Positions 1 through 7,313 of a stretch of 11,584 nucleotides of DNA are shown here, piece after piece. This DNA is from Bacteroidales bacterium. GTDB lineage: Bacteria > Bacteroidota > Bacteroidia > Bacteroidales > B39-G9. Each line of letters starts with the position of its first letter. Position 1 is the first letter of the stretch. A program made the translations under genes and the position numbers. Where the stretch lies: positions 1 to 11,584 of the forward strand of contig JAGLDO010000033.1 of assembly GCA_023145555.1 (NCBI GenBank), given 5' to 3'. The notes under the pieces were generated by a model. It was not told where the DNA came from and did not search any database. It saw only the letters and a list, made by a program, of their open reading frames with translations.

Positions 1-12
1 ATATATAAAGTT

Positions 13-33
13 AAACTTCAAACTCTAAACTTT
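13..33. repeat. Degenerate heptad repeat (AAACTTC/AAACTCT/AAACTTT)
   Basis: Three adjacent 7-nt units immediately downstream of, and touching, the stop codon of the minus-strand nitroreductase. The units match the AAACWTT-like heptads at 8025-8045. Possibly a low-complexity intergenic repeat. Confidence 0.45.
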
Positions 34-781
34 ATTTATTATTCATAAAGCCTTGTTTTTTTAATAGTTCTAAAAATTGATTAGAGAAAAACACATTATC
101 TTTTTTTGTGTAGCGTTTTTGAGTGAAAATTTGAGCAAGGTTTTGAGTTTTGTTCTCTTCAATAAGGTCTATAGTTTCTTTTGAATTTTCTTTTTCTTTA
201 TAAATTTTATTTATATCGCTCTCAGAGTAATCGTTATAAGTTTCGTTGTGAATAATGCCGCTTAGAGGTAAACGGTCTGTTAATTCGGGATTTTCATCGG
301 CATAACCCAAAGTAATTGTGGTTACAGGAACAACGCCTTTTGGCAATTTAAGAATATCGACAATTTTATCTGCCATATATGTTGTAGTGCCGAGATAGCA
401 AATTCCGAGACCTTTATCTTCGGCAGCTAACACAATGTTTTGAGATGCAAGAATTGCATCAATAGTAGCATTATAAAGCCAAAGAAAATTATCATATCCG
501 GGTTCGGCATCTCTAAAGTTACACCATTTGCTAAAGCGGTTAATATCGGCACAAAATGTTAAAATAACAGGTGCTTGCAAAACCATATTTTGTTTAAAAT
601 GGACATCCCAAAGTTGTTTTTTTAAATTTTCATCTTTTGTAACAATAATGCTGTAAACTTGCATGTTGCCTGTGTTAGATGCTCTAATTCCGGAATTAAG
701 TATTTCGTTTAAGGTTTTATTATCAATATTTTTATTTTTATATTTTCTTATTGAACGGTGATTTTTTATTGTGTGCATCAT
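32..781 (-). CDS. NfsA/FRP-type nitroreductase family oxidoreductase
   Basis: A 249-residue FMN-dependent oxidoreductase of the nitroreductase superfamily, expected in the cytoplasm, using NAD(P)H to reduce nitro compounds, quinones or flavins; the substrate cannot be read from sequence. The N-terminal RSIRKY (about residues 9-14) is the classic phosphate-contacting segment of FMN-binding nitroreductases. A middle stretch with ILASQNIVLAAEDKGLGICYLG is the dimer/flavin core, and VPVTTITLGYADENPELTDRLPL followed by IIHNETY is the pattern of the NfsA/FRP subgroup. The last 60 or so residues are a charged, Lys/Glu-rich extension ending in a hydrophobic helix, as in long members of this subgroup. 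The gene opens with two ATG codons in a row; I take the first, but the second is equally possible. It is divergent from the ligase-like gene at 964. Family assignment is firm; physiological role is unknown. Confidence 0.88.
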   Translation of the reverse strand: MMHTIKNHRSIRKYKNKNIDNKTLNEILNSGIRASNTGNMQVYSIIVTKDENLKKQLWDVHFKQNMVLQAPVILTFCADINRFSKWCNFRDAEPGYDNFLWLYNATIDAILASQNIVLAAEDKGLGICYLGTTTYMADKIVDILKLPKGVVPVTTITLGYADENPELTDRLPLSGIIHNETYNDYSESDINKIYKEKENSKETIDLIEENKTQNLAQIFTQKRYTKKDNVFFSNQFLELLKKQGFMNNK

Positions 782-864
782 GATAATTTGAATTATTGTA
801 TTGTTAGATATTTTTATATATAATGTATTAAATTGAACAAAAATGAGTAAAAATTTTGAACAAT

Positions 865-872
865 CAAATTTA
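865..872 (-). promoter_or_regulatory. Candidate -7 promoter element for the nitroreductase
   Basis: Read on the minus strand this is TAAATTTG, a full match to the Bacteroidota -7 consensus TAnnTTTG. It lies about 84 nt upstream of the nitroreductase start, which is far but acceptable. No TTTG-like -33 box is seen at the usual distance, so the assignment is tentative. Confidence 0.3.
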
Positions 873-909
873 AGATTAATAAAAATTAAGTTTTATTAAA
901 TTAAGTTTT

Positions 910-917
910 TACATTTG
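910..917 (+). promoter_or_regulatory. Candidate -7 promoter element for the ligase-TPR gene
   Basis: TACATTTG fits TAnnTTTG exactly and sits 46 nt before the ATG at 964. The -33 region is only T-rich, without a clear TTTG. Together with the minus-strand element at 865-872 it would make the 182-nt gap 782-963 a divergent promoter region. Nothing else stands out in that gap. Confidence 0.45.
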
Positions 918-963
918 TTAAATCTAATTAATTAACGGAATATTTTATAATATATTTATTAGA

Positions 964-3048
964 ATGAAAGAAATATTAAAAAATAAAAGTGTATTATTAA
1001 TTTCTATATTTATTTCAATAGTATTGCCTGTAACATATTATAAGCCTGCTATTGATAGGGTTTTGATGCCTAGAGTTTTTATGTTGGCTGTTTTAATAAT
1101 TTTATTATCGATTGTTTGGTTAACAAATAAGAAAAAAATTCATTTAGGAAGAAAGGCAGCATCGTTAATTTTCTTACTGTTTGCATATTTGCTTACTTCA
1201 ATAATATCGGCTTTTGGTGCAATTAATGGATATGAAAGCGTTTTTGAAATTTTTAAATCTGCACTTTTTGTTTCATTCTTATTTTTTGTTATCATCTCAA
1301 TCCAAGATGATAAATTCAAACTTGATTTATTAATAAAATCATTTATTGTTTTTTCTTTTGTTATAATAGCAATTGCTCTTTTTCAGTTTTTTAAGGTAGA
1401 TTTTTCTGATTTCCGCAGTCATAAAAAGAATTTAGGTTATTATTTTGTGCTAGCTATAACCCCTGTAAAATCGACAATGGGAAACAAAAATTTATTCTCT
1501 GACGCACTGTTTTTATGCTTTCCCTTTTTAATTTATGGAATAGTTTATTTTAATAAGTTTTGGAGATATTTATCAATAATTCTCATAATTTTAAGTTTGG
1601 GATTTATTGGTATGCTTGTTTCAAAAACTGTTTGGGTTGCTTTAGGAGTTTCATTATTTAGTGCTTTAGTTTTATTTATTATCTATATAATAAAGAACAG
1701 GAAAACAATTTATGCATCAAAACAGAAATATTTAATTATTATTTTATTCAGTTTTGTAATAGTTGTAATTCTTTTATTTGGATATTTACATTTCACAGAT
1801 AATAAAATTTTGGGAGTAGCTAAAGAAAAGGTTGAACAAATAATAAATAAAGATAATTTTGATAAAGAATTAATATTAAATAATGACAATCCAAATGTAG
1901 CACAAACGAGAATTCTTGCATGGTATAAGTCATTTAAAATGTTTGAAGAAAAACCATTTTTTGGAGTTGGTCAGGGTAACTGGCGAATTAATATTCCAAA
2001 ATATGGATTGAATGGTTTTAAAACAGATATAGAACAAGGCGTAAAACATTTTCAAAGAGCTCATAACGATTATCTTTGGGTTCTTTGTGAAACGGGAATT
2101 ATTGGTTTTATTTTTTATTTTTCTGCATTTATTTTTGTTTTAGTACTATCAATAAAAAAGTTTTTTAATGCTAAAAACAAAAATGAGAAATTATTAGCTT
2201 TTTTACTTGCAATAACCATAGTAGGATACTTCACAATATCATTTTTTACTTTTCCTAAAGAGAGAGTTCCTCACAATATTATTGTTTTTAGTTTTTTTGC
2301 AATCATTGTGTCATTGTTTTATAAAGAAGAAAAAATAATTACAATTAATGATAAATACAGGTTTATAATAATTATTTTTTGTTTAGCTATAGGGACTTAT
2401 TCTTTATTTATTACTAAACAAAAAATTTACGGTGAGCGACAGACAAAAAAAGTTATAAAAGATCAATATGCTCGTCGATGGGTTCGCGAAATTCGGGATG
2501 TTGATAAAATTCAAGGAAATTATTATTCATTAGACCCATATTCAACACCTATAGTATGGTATAAAGGAGTTGCTTTATCGCAAATGCGAAAATACGCCGA
2601 GGCTAAAGTTGAGTATGAAAAAGCATTAAAAATTCATCCTTATCATATTCAGGTCTTAAATAATCTTGCATCGTGTTGTGATTTGCTGGGGGATCATAAT
2701 ATGGCAGAAAATTATTACAAAAGAGCTCTGGAAATATCACCTGATTTTAAAGATGCCTTAGTAAATCTTTCTATTGTTTATTTCAATAAAAGAGAAAATG
2801 AGAAGGCTTATAATACAATATATAGATGTTCTGGAAAAAATACAGTACCACAAAAGTATAAGATTGTTTTAAAAGCTATTTTAAAAAAGAAAGTTGATGT
2901 GATAGCAAAAAAAGCAAAAAATCCTTTACAAAGAAAAAAAATATTAGAATTACGAAATAATGATAAAAGGCTTATTCGTTTATATAACAAGTCGAAAAGA
3001 GATAATAAGATTTTTGAGGAGCTTGTTTTAGAAGGGTTAAATTTTTAA
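964..3048 (+). CDS. O-antigen ligase-like (Wzy/WaaL-type) membrane protein with C-terminal TPR domain
   Basis: A 694-residue integral inner-membrane protein. About 11-12 hydrophobic segments span residues 10-485. A large loop around residues 310-370 carries the Wzy_C hallmarks: RILAWYKSFKMFEEKPFFGVGQGNW, then a spaced HNDYLW near residue 366, directly followed by another membrane helix with ETGIIGFI. After the last membrane helix comes a soluble domain with two to three tetratricopeptide repeats (about 528-620; YKGVALSQMRKYAEAKVEYEKALKIHP is the clearest) and a highly basic tail. The family joins or polymerises undecaprenyl-linked glycans on the periplasmic face, for example O-antigen to lipid A; some relatives glycosylate proteins. 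The TPR part is probably periplasmic and may bind a partner, which is inference. It is transcribed alone or with the lipoprotein 78 nt downstream. The acceptor cannot be told from sequence. Confidence 0.85.
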   Translation: MKEILKNKSVLLISIFISIVLPVTYYKPAIDRVLMPRVFMLAVLIILLSIVWLTNKKKIHLGRKAASLIFLLFAYLLTSIISAFGAINGYESVFEIFKSALFVSFLFFVIISIQDDKFKLDLLIKSFIVFSFVIIAIALFQFFKVDFSDFRSHKKNLGYYFVLAITPVKSTMGNKNLFSDALFLCFPFLIYGIVYFNKFWRYLSIILIILSLGFIGMLVSKTVWVALGVSLFSALVLFIIYIIKNRKTIYASKQKYLIIILFSFVIVVILLFGYLHFTDNKILGVAKEKVEQIINKDNFDKELILNNDNPNVAQTRILAWYKSFKMFEEKPFFGVGQGNWRINIPKYGLNGFKTDIEQGVKHFQRAHNDYLWVLCETGIIGFIFYFSAFIFVLVLSIKKFFNAKNKNEKLLAFLLAITIVGYFTISFFTFPKERVPHNIIVFSFFAIIVSLFYKEEKIITINDKYRFIIIIFCLAIGTYSLFITKQKIYGERQTKKVIKDQYARRWVREIRDVDKIQGNYYSLDPYSTPIVWYKGVALSQMRKYAEAKVEYEKALKIHPYHIQVLNNLASCCDLLGDHNMAENYYKRALEISPDFKDALVNLSIVYFNKRENEKAYNTIYRCSGKNTVPQKYKIVLKAILKKKVDVIAKKAKNPLQRKKILELRNNDKRLIRLYNKSKRDNKIFEELVLEGLNF

Positions 3049-3088
3049 AATATAGAAATTATAATTATTTTAGCCCCTTAATATTTTA

Positions 3089-3097
3089 TATATTTAC
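3089..3097 (+). promoter_or_regulatory. Weak candidate -7 element for the small lipoprotein
   Basis: TATATTTAC matches TAnnTTTG except for A in place of the final G, 29 nt before the ATG at 3127. No good -33 box is seen. The lipoprotein could instead be read from the ligase-TPR promoter. Confidence 0.25.
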
Positions 3098-3126
3098 ATT
3101 ATTAAATAAATTAAATAATTTTTACG

Positions 3127-3252
3127 ATGAAGAAAAAAGCTTTATTATTCGCAGTTTTAGTGATTATGGTTACTGTTTTGAGTTCTTGCAGTTCAAAAAA
3201 GTGTCCGGCATATAGCCAAGCAAATAATGCTCAGCTAGAAAAAGTAGCATAA
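3127..3252 (+). CDS. Small lipoprotein (41 aa) with CPAY motif
   Basis: A very short gene whose product starts MKKKALLFAVLVIMVTVLSS and then Cys21. This is a textbook lipoprotein signal peptide: lysine-rich start, 14-residue hydrophobic core, lipobox LSSC. After cleavage only 21 residues would remain, beginning CSSKKCPAYSQANNAQLEKV, with a second cysteine (Cys26) in a CPAY context. I recall similar tiny lipoproteins with a K-x-CPAY or CDAY core as common, functionally unassigned genes in Bacteroidota. Inference: a lipid-anchored peptide in the inner or outer membrane; Cys26 could form a disulfide or bind a ligand. ATG 3127 is the only plausible start and gives an intact signal peptide. The 3' side is followed by a T-rich stretch (about 3255-3271) without a clear hairpin. 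Confidence 0.75.
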   Translation: MKKKALLFAVLVIMVTVLSSCSSKKCPAYSQANNAQLEKVA

Positions 3253-3315
3253 GGTTTTTATTTTTTTTTAAATTTCATTTAGGAATAATTTTATATTATT
3301 TCTTATTTGAGATTG

Positions 3316-3345
3316 TTTGATTTAAAATCATATTTTATAGTTTTT
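3316..3345 (+). promoter_or_regulatory. Candidate promoter for the beta-barrel protein gene
   Basis: TTTG at 3316-3319, an 18-nt spacer, then TAGTTTTT at 3338-3345 (final consensus G replaced by T). The ATG follows 60 nt downstream. The arrangement fits the Bacteroidota -33/-7 layout but T-rich DNA yields such matches by chance. The rest of the 152-nt gap 3253-3404 shows only a T-rich start and a 13-nt palindrome at 3318-3330. Confidence 0.3.
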
Positions 3346-3404
3346 ATAGAACTTTTCAAAAATAAATTTCCACTATTTTTCTTGATTTTCTTAAATTAAT
3401 ATTT

Positions 3405-4217
3405 ATGAAAAGGCATTTACTAATATTAGCAATTTTAATAGCTATTAGTAAAATAGCTTTTTCACAAGGAGACGTTGACGACGAAAAGAAAATATTTTTA
3501 AGAAATGAAAAAACTTACAGTTTTCTTCTTAATTCAAACGGTTGGGGAGTTAATTACCGCTATGGTAAAATGATTGATGCTTTTAATAAGAAACTTTACA
3601 GTTTCGATATTGTTGGCATACGACACCCAAAAGAGATAAAAACAACAAATCCTTATTTCCCAAATTTAAAACGTTTTGTTTTTGGTAAGAAAAATAATTT
3701 CTATAGCCTAAGATTTGGCTTGGGAAAACAAAAGAAATTATTTGGTAAACTTGACAAAGGAGGTGTCGAAATAAGATATTTTTACACTTTAGGAGCAAGC
3801 GTTGGGATAATTAAACCAATTTATTACGAGATTTTATATTTATCAGCAAGTAATCAATATGAAATAAAAACTGAGAAGTTTAATAAATCTATTCATAGTG
3901 TTTTTGATATTTATGAGCGAGCTTCTTTTTTTAAGGGTTTTAATGAAATTTCAGTAATGCCCGGTGTTTATTCTAAAATTGGAGGTAGTTTTGAGTTTAG
4001 TAAAAAAGACGAAAAAATTAATGCAATAGAAGTAGGGGCTACTTTCGAAATTTTTCCAACCAAGATAAAGATAATGGCAACAGATGATAATAGTTTTTAT
4101 TTTGCCTCACTTTTTGTTAGTTATCGTTTTGGTAATATTTTTAACAGAAGAATAAAAAACAAAAGCAAAAAACAGAAAGAAAAAGATAATAGAGGATTAA
4201 AAGATTTGCATCGATAA
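3405..4217 (+). CDS. Exported predicted outer-membrane beta-barrel protein, function unknown
   Basis: A 270-residue protein with a Sec signal peptide (residues 1-20, hydrophobic core LLILAILIAI, likely cleavage AFS|Q). The mature part has alternating hydrophobic/polar stretches rich in Tyr, Phe and Gly, such as WGVNYRYGKM, FYSLRFGLG and IRYFYTLGASVGI, and near the end YFASLFVSYRFGNIF. These look like amphipathic beta strands of an outer-membrane barrel of about 8-10 strands. I do not recognise a named family. Oddly, the SYRFG strand, which often closes such barrels, is followed by about 26 mostly basic residues (KNKSKKQKEK core) instead of ending the protein. It precedes miaA by 51 nt on the same strand, so co-transcription is possible. 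The function is unknown; exported localisation is likely, the barrel is inferred. Confidence 0.7.
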   Translation: MKRHLLILAILIAISKIAFSQGDVDDEKKIFLRNEKTYSFLLNSNGWGVNYRYGKMIDAFNKKLYSFDIVGIRHPKEIKTTNPYFPNLKRFVFGKKNNFYSLRFGLGKQKKLFGKLDKGGVEIRYFYTLGASVGIIKPIYYEILYLSASNQYEIKTEKFNKSIHSVFDIYERASFFKGFNEISVMPGVYSKIGGSFEFSKKDEKINAIEVGATFEIFPTKIKIMATDDNSFYFASLFVSYRFGNIFNRRIKNKSKKQKEKDNRGLKDLHR

Positions 4218-4268
4218 TTCTTACTAATTTATTAATTACAAATATATAATACTACCATTATAAAATCA

Positions 4269-5171
4269 ATGAACAAGAATTTAATTGTAATTTTAGGCCC
4301 AACAGGAATTGGTAAAACTGATTTAAGTATTGATATTGCCAAGGAGTTAAATACGTGCATAATTTCATCTGATTCGCGACAAATATATGAAGAGTTAAAA
4401 ATTGGTACTGCCGTTCCTTCCGATGAACAATTAAAAAAAGTCAAGCATTATTTTATTGCCAATAAATCTATTTACGATTATTATAATGCCAGTCAATTTG
4501 AGTTTGAGGTGATTGATTTGCTTAATGAGCTTTTTAAAACAACCAACAATGTTTTATTGGTTGGTGGTTCGGGAATGTATATTGATGCTGTGTGTAATGG
4601 TATTGACGATTTACCTACTATTGATGATGAGGTTAGACAAAATTTGTTAACAAGGTTAGATAATGAAGGTATTGATAGCCTTAGAATAGAACTGCATAAA
4701 ATAGATCCTGATTATTATCTAATTGCAGATGTAAAAAATCCTAAGCGAATTATAAAAGCTCTCGAAGTTTTTATAATGACAGGAAAACCTTATTCTTCTT
4801 TCTTAACAAAAAATAAAAAAGAAAGAGATTTTAATATTATTAAAATAGGTTTGAATATTGATCGGCAAAAACTTTATGAAAGAATAAATTTACGAGTCGA
4901 TATTATGATTGAAAACGGATTAGAAGATGAGGCACGTAAATTTTATAAAGATAAAAATCTTAATGCTTTAAATACAGTTGGTTATAAAGAATTTTTTGAA
5001 TATTTCGATAATAAAATTACTTTGGATAAAGCCATTGAACTAATAAAAAGAAATTCAAGACACTATGCTAAACGACAACTCTCGTGGTTTAACAGAGATA
5101 AATCAATAAAGTGGTTTGCTCCGTCTGAAAAAGAGGTTGTTATTGACTTTATAAATTCTGAAATTTATTAA
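4269..5171 (+). CDS. miaA: tRNA dimethylallyltransferase MiaA
   Basis: A 300-residue cytoplasmic enzyme that transfers the dimethylallyl group of DMAPP to N6 of adenosine-37 in tRNAs reading UNN codons, the first step to ms2i6A. All main motifs are visible: P-loop GPTGIGKT (10-17), SSDSRQIY (33-40) with the catalytic Asp35, IGTAVPS (45-51), VGGSGMYIDAV (98-108), NPKRIIKALEVF (157-168), TVGYKEF (236-242) and the C-terminal RHYAKRQLSWFNRD (264-277). The SDSRQ form and the YYNASQFE segment are typical of Bacteroidota MiaA. Length is normal. Its last 23 bp overlap, tail to tail, the glycosyltransferase on the other strand, so there is no space for a terminator between the genes. No own promoter is evident; it may be read with the upstream barrel gene. 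Confidence 0.96.
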   Translation: MNKNLIVILGPTGIGKTDLSIDIAKELNTCIISSDSRQIYEELKIGTAVPSDEQLKKVKHYFIANKSIYDYYNASQFEFEVIDLLNELFKTTNNVLLVGGSGMYIDAVCNGIDDLPTIDDEVRQNLLTRLDNEGIDSLRIELHKIDPDYYLIADVKNPKRIIKALEVFIMTGKPYSSFLTKNKKERDFNIIKIGLNIDRQKLYERINLRVDIMIENGLEDEARKFYKDKNLNALNTVGYKEFFEYFDNKITLDKAIELIKRNSRHYAKRQLSWFNRDKSIKWFAPSEKEVVIDFINSEIY

Positions 5172-6297
5172 TCTCTTCTACTAAATTATTAATTCCTTTA
5201 ACCATTTCGTTCCATGAGAACTTGTTTTTTTCAACTTTAATGTTTTTAACAAATTCAGCTTCTCTGTCATTTTTATAAAAGTCAAAAATTGCATTGGCAA
5301 TGCTTTCAGGCGATGTTTTTGTAACATAACCCACTTTATTGTCAGGAACAATTTCTGATAAGCCTCCAACGTCTGTTACCAACATGGGTCGCTCAAAATG
5401 ATATGCAATTTGTGTAACACCGCTCTGTGTTGCTGTCTTATATGGTTGAGTAATAATATCAGCAGCCGAGAAATAATATTTTACTTCTTGATTTAATATG
5501 TAAGTGTCTTTTAGCAGAACGTTATCCCTGATTTTGAGCTCGTCAATAATTTTTTCATACTTTAGCTTATAATCATAAAATTCTCCGGCAACTATTAATT
5601 TAATGTTTAGTTTTTTTATTTTATCAGTACCCATTGCTTTTAAAAGCAAATCGAGCCCTTTATATTTTCTTATTAAACCAAAAAATAAAATATGTTTATC
5701 TTGTTTGTTTAATTTGAGATATTCAAGCGCTTTGTCTTTTGATACCTTTTCTCCAAAAATATCATAAATTGGATGAGGAATAAATTTAAGATGCCGGCTT
5801 GTTGTAAATTGCTTAATATCTTCTAATACTGATTTCGACATTGCAATGAAACCATCGCAAGATTGAATAAAATATTTAGTGAGTATTTTATCGTAAAATT
5901 TACTTTCGTGGGCAACCACATTATGAGTAATTGCAATTATTTTAATATTTTTCTTCTTCTTTATGCGTCTAATAATTGTTCCTAAAGCCGGAGCCATAAA
6001 AGGTATCCAGAAATCGATAATAATATAATTGGGATTTAATTTAAGTATTTTTTTCGCAACCTTAAACCAGTTAAAAGGGTTTATTGAATTAATATCTGAA
6101 GAAATTTCAATGTTTTTGGGTGCTTCACCATTATCTATTTGAGTTTTACCGGGAAATAGAACTTTAGGATATTGTAATGAGAATGAAATAATTTTTGAAT
6201 CAATATTTTTTTTTAAGAAAGCATTACATAAAGCAGCGTTAAAGTTTGCAATGCCACCACGTAGAGGATATGCCGGACCGATGATAATATTGTTCAA
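5149..6297 (-). CDS. Glycosyltransferase family 4 (GT-B fold)
   Basis: A 382-residue cytoplasmic or membrane-associated glycosyltransferase moving a sugar from a nucleotide donor onto a glycan or lipid acceptor; donor and acceptor are unknown. The N-terminal domain opens IIIGPAYPLRGGIANFN (Gly-rich acceptor-side loop) and holds AITHNVVAHES (about 122-132). The C-terminal domain begins near residue 203 with ILFFGLIRKYKGLDLL, the usual GT4 donor-domain entry, and ends with TDVGGLSEIV (308-317), where Glu315 matches the donor-binding second Glu of the GT4 EX7E motif. The preceding segment TATQSGVTQIAYHFERP replaces the canonical EGFGLVLLEA pattern, as in a recognisable GT4 subgroup whose first Glu position is not acidic. 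Last gene of the minus-strand operon, 48 nt after the GT2 gene; its end overlaps miaA by 23 bp. Confidence 0.9.
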   Translation of the reverse strand: MNNIIIGPAYPLRGGIANFNAALCNAFLKKNIDSKIISFSLQYPKVLFPGKTQIDNGEAPKNIEISSDINSINPFNWFKVAKKILKLNPNYIIIDFWIPFMAPALGTIIRRIKKKKNIKIIAITHNVVAHESKFYDKILTKYFIQSCDGFIAMSKSVLEDIKQFTTSRHLKFIPHPIYDIFGEKVSKDKALEYLKLNKQDKHILFFGLIRKYKGLDLLLKAMGTDKIKKLNIKLIVAGEFYDYKLKYEKIIDELKIRDNVLLKDTYILNQEVKYYFSAADIITQPYKTATQSGVTQIAYHFERPMLVTDVGGLSEIVPDNKVGYVTKTSPESIANAIFDFYKNDREAEFVKNIKVEKNKFSWNEMVKGINNLVEEINKFQNL

Positions 6298-6345
6298 TTT
6301 ATTTGTTTTTTAATTAGTAATTATTTGCTAATTTTTGAGTACGTC

Positions 6346-7302
6346 TTATTTGTTGTTTAAATCATTTTCAATTTTATAAGAGTTTCTTTTGGGCGAATTT
6401 CTTGATACTAATTCAGCTATAAAACCTGCTAAGAAGAGTAGTGTACCAATTATCATTGTTGTTAATGAAATGAAAAAATATGGACTATCGGTAACTAATC
6501 CCGCTTCAAGTCCGTGTCCTAAACAATATAGTTTATAAATTCCCAGCCAAAGAGCAGCAATAAAACCAAGTATAAACATAAGTGTCCCTAATGTTCCGAA
6601 TAAATGCATTGGTCGCTTGCCAAATTTTGTTATAAAAGTTATTGATAATAAGTCTAAAAAACCATTAATAAAACGTTCTAATCCAAATTTAGTAACTCCA
6701 TATTTTCTTTTATAATGATGCACAATTTTTTCGCCTATCTTATTAAAACCTGCTTGTTTCGCTAAAATTGGAATATATCTGTGCATCTCACCATAAACCT
6801 CAATATTTTTTACAAGTTCATTTTTATAAGCTTTTAAACCACAATTAAAGTCGTGAAGTTTTATTCCTGTTAATTTTCGTGAGATGAAATTGAAAAATTT
6901 ACTGGGTATGGTTTTTGAAATAGGGTCATGTCTTTTTTTCTTCCAACCGGAAACTAAGTCATAATCTTCATCAATAATCATCTTATATAATGAAGGAATT
7001 TCATCAGGGCTGTCTTGCAAGTCGGCATCCATAGTTATAACTACATTGCCTTTAGCTTGTTCAAAACCGGAAAATAAGGCAGCTGATTTGCCATAATTTC
7101 TTCTAAATTTTATTCCTTTAACAGCTGTATTCTTTGTCTCTAAATTTTTGATAATTTGCCACGAACTATCATTACTTCCGTCATCAATGATAATAATTTC
7201 GTGTGAGAAATTATTATCATTCATAACTTTGTTAATCCAATCAACCAATTCAGCAATTGATTCTTCTTCGTTATATAAGGGAATTACAATAGATATATCC
7301 AT
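6346..7302 (-). CDS. Glycosyltransferase family 2, polyprenyl-phosphate (DPM1/GtrB-like) type
   Basis: A 318-residue membrane-anchored GT2 enzyme, expected to transfer a sugar from a nucleotide donor to a polyprenyl phosphate at the inner face of the cytoplasmic membrane. The GT-A domain is clear: VIPLYNEEES (6-15), IIIDDGSNDSS (37-47), MDADLQDSPDE (91-101) with the metal-binding DxD, DFNCGLKAY (151-159) and GEMHRYIP (171-178), all diagnostic of the DPM1-like branch. Two membrane helices follow at about 232-258 and 273-299, as in GtrB and ArnC relatives, with a short polar tail. It sits 11 nt after the DUF4199 gene, implying co-transcription, a pairing I recall as frequent in Bacteroidota. 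The lipid-sugar product may feed envelope glycan modification; the sugar identity is unknown. Confidence 0.92.
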   Translation of the reverse strand: MDISIVIPLYNEEESIAELVDWINKVMNDNNFSHEIIIIDDGSNDSSWQIIKNLETKNTAVKGIKFRRNYGKSAALFSGFEQAKGNVVITMDADLQDSPDEIPSLYKMIIDEDYDLVSGWKKKRHDPISKTIPSKFFNFISRKLTGIKLHDFNCGLKAYKNELVKNIEVYGEMHRYIPILAKQAGFNKIGEKIVHHYKRKYGVTKFGLERFINGFLDLLSITFITKFGKRPMHLFGTLGTLMFILGFIAALWLGIYKLYCLGHGLEAGLVTDSPYFFISLTTMIIGTLLFLAGFIAELVSRNSPKRNSYKIENDLNNK

Positions 7303-7313
7303 TAAGAAATATT

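Noticed and set aside
2808..2990. 60-codon hydrophobic open frame opposite the end of the ligase-TPR gene
   Set aside because: Phe/Leu-rich only because it reads the complement of Lys-rich codons.
3253..3275. T-rich stretch after the lipoprotein as an intrinsic terminator
   Set aside because: No stable hairpin precedes it; the best stem is four base pairs (GCTA/TAGC) inside the gene.
3318..3330. 13-nt palindrome TGATTTAAAATCA upstream of the barrel gene as an operator
   Set aside because: Short and AT-only in its core; such palindromes are expected by chance in this composition. It overlaps the candidate promoter, but no regulator is visible.
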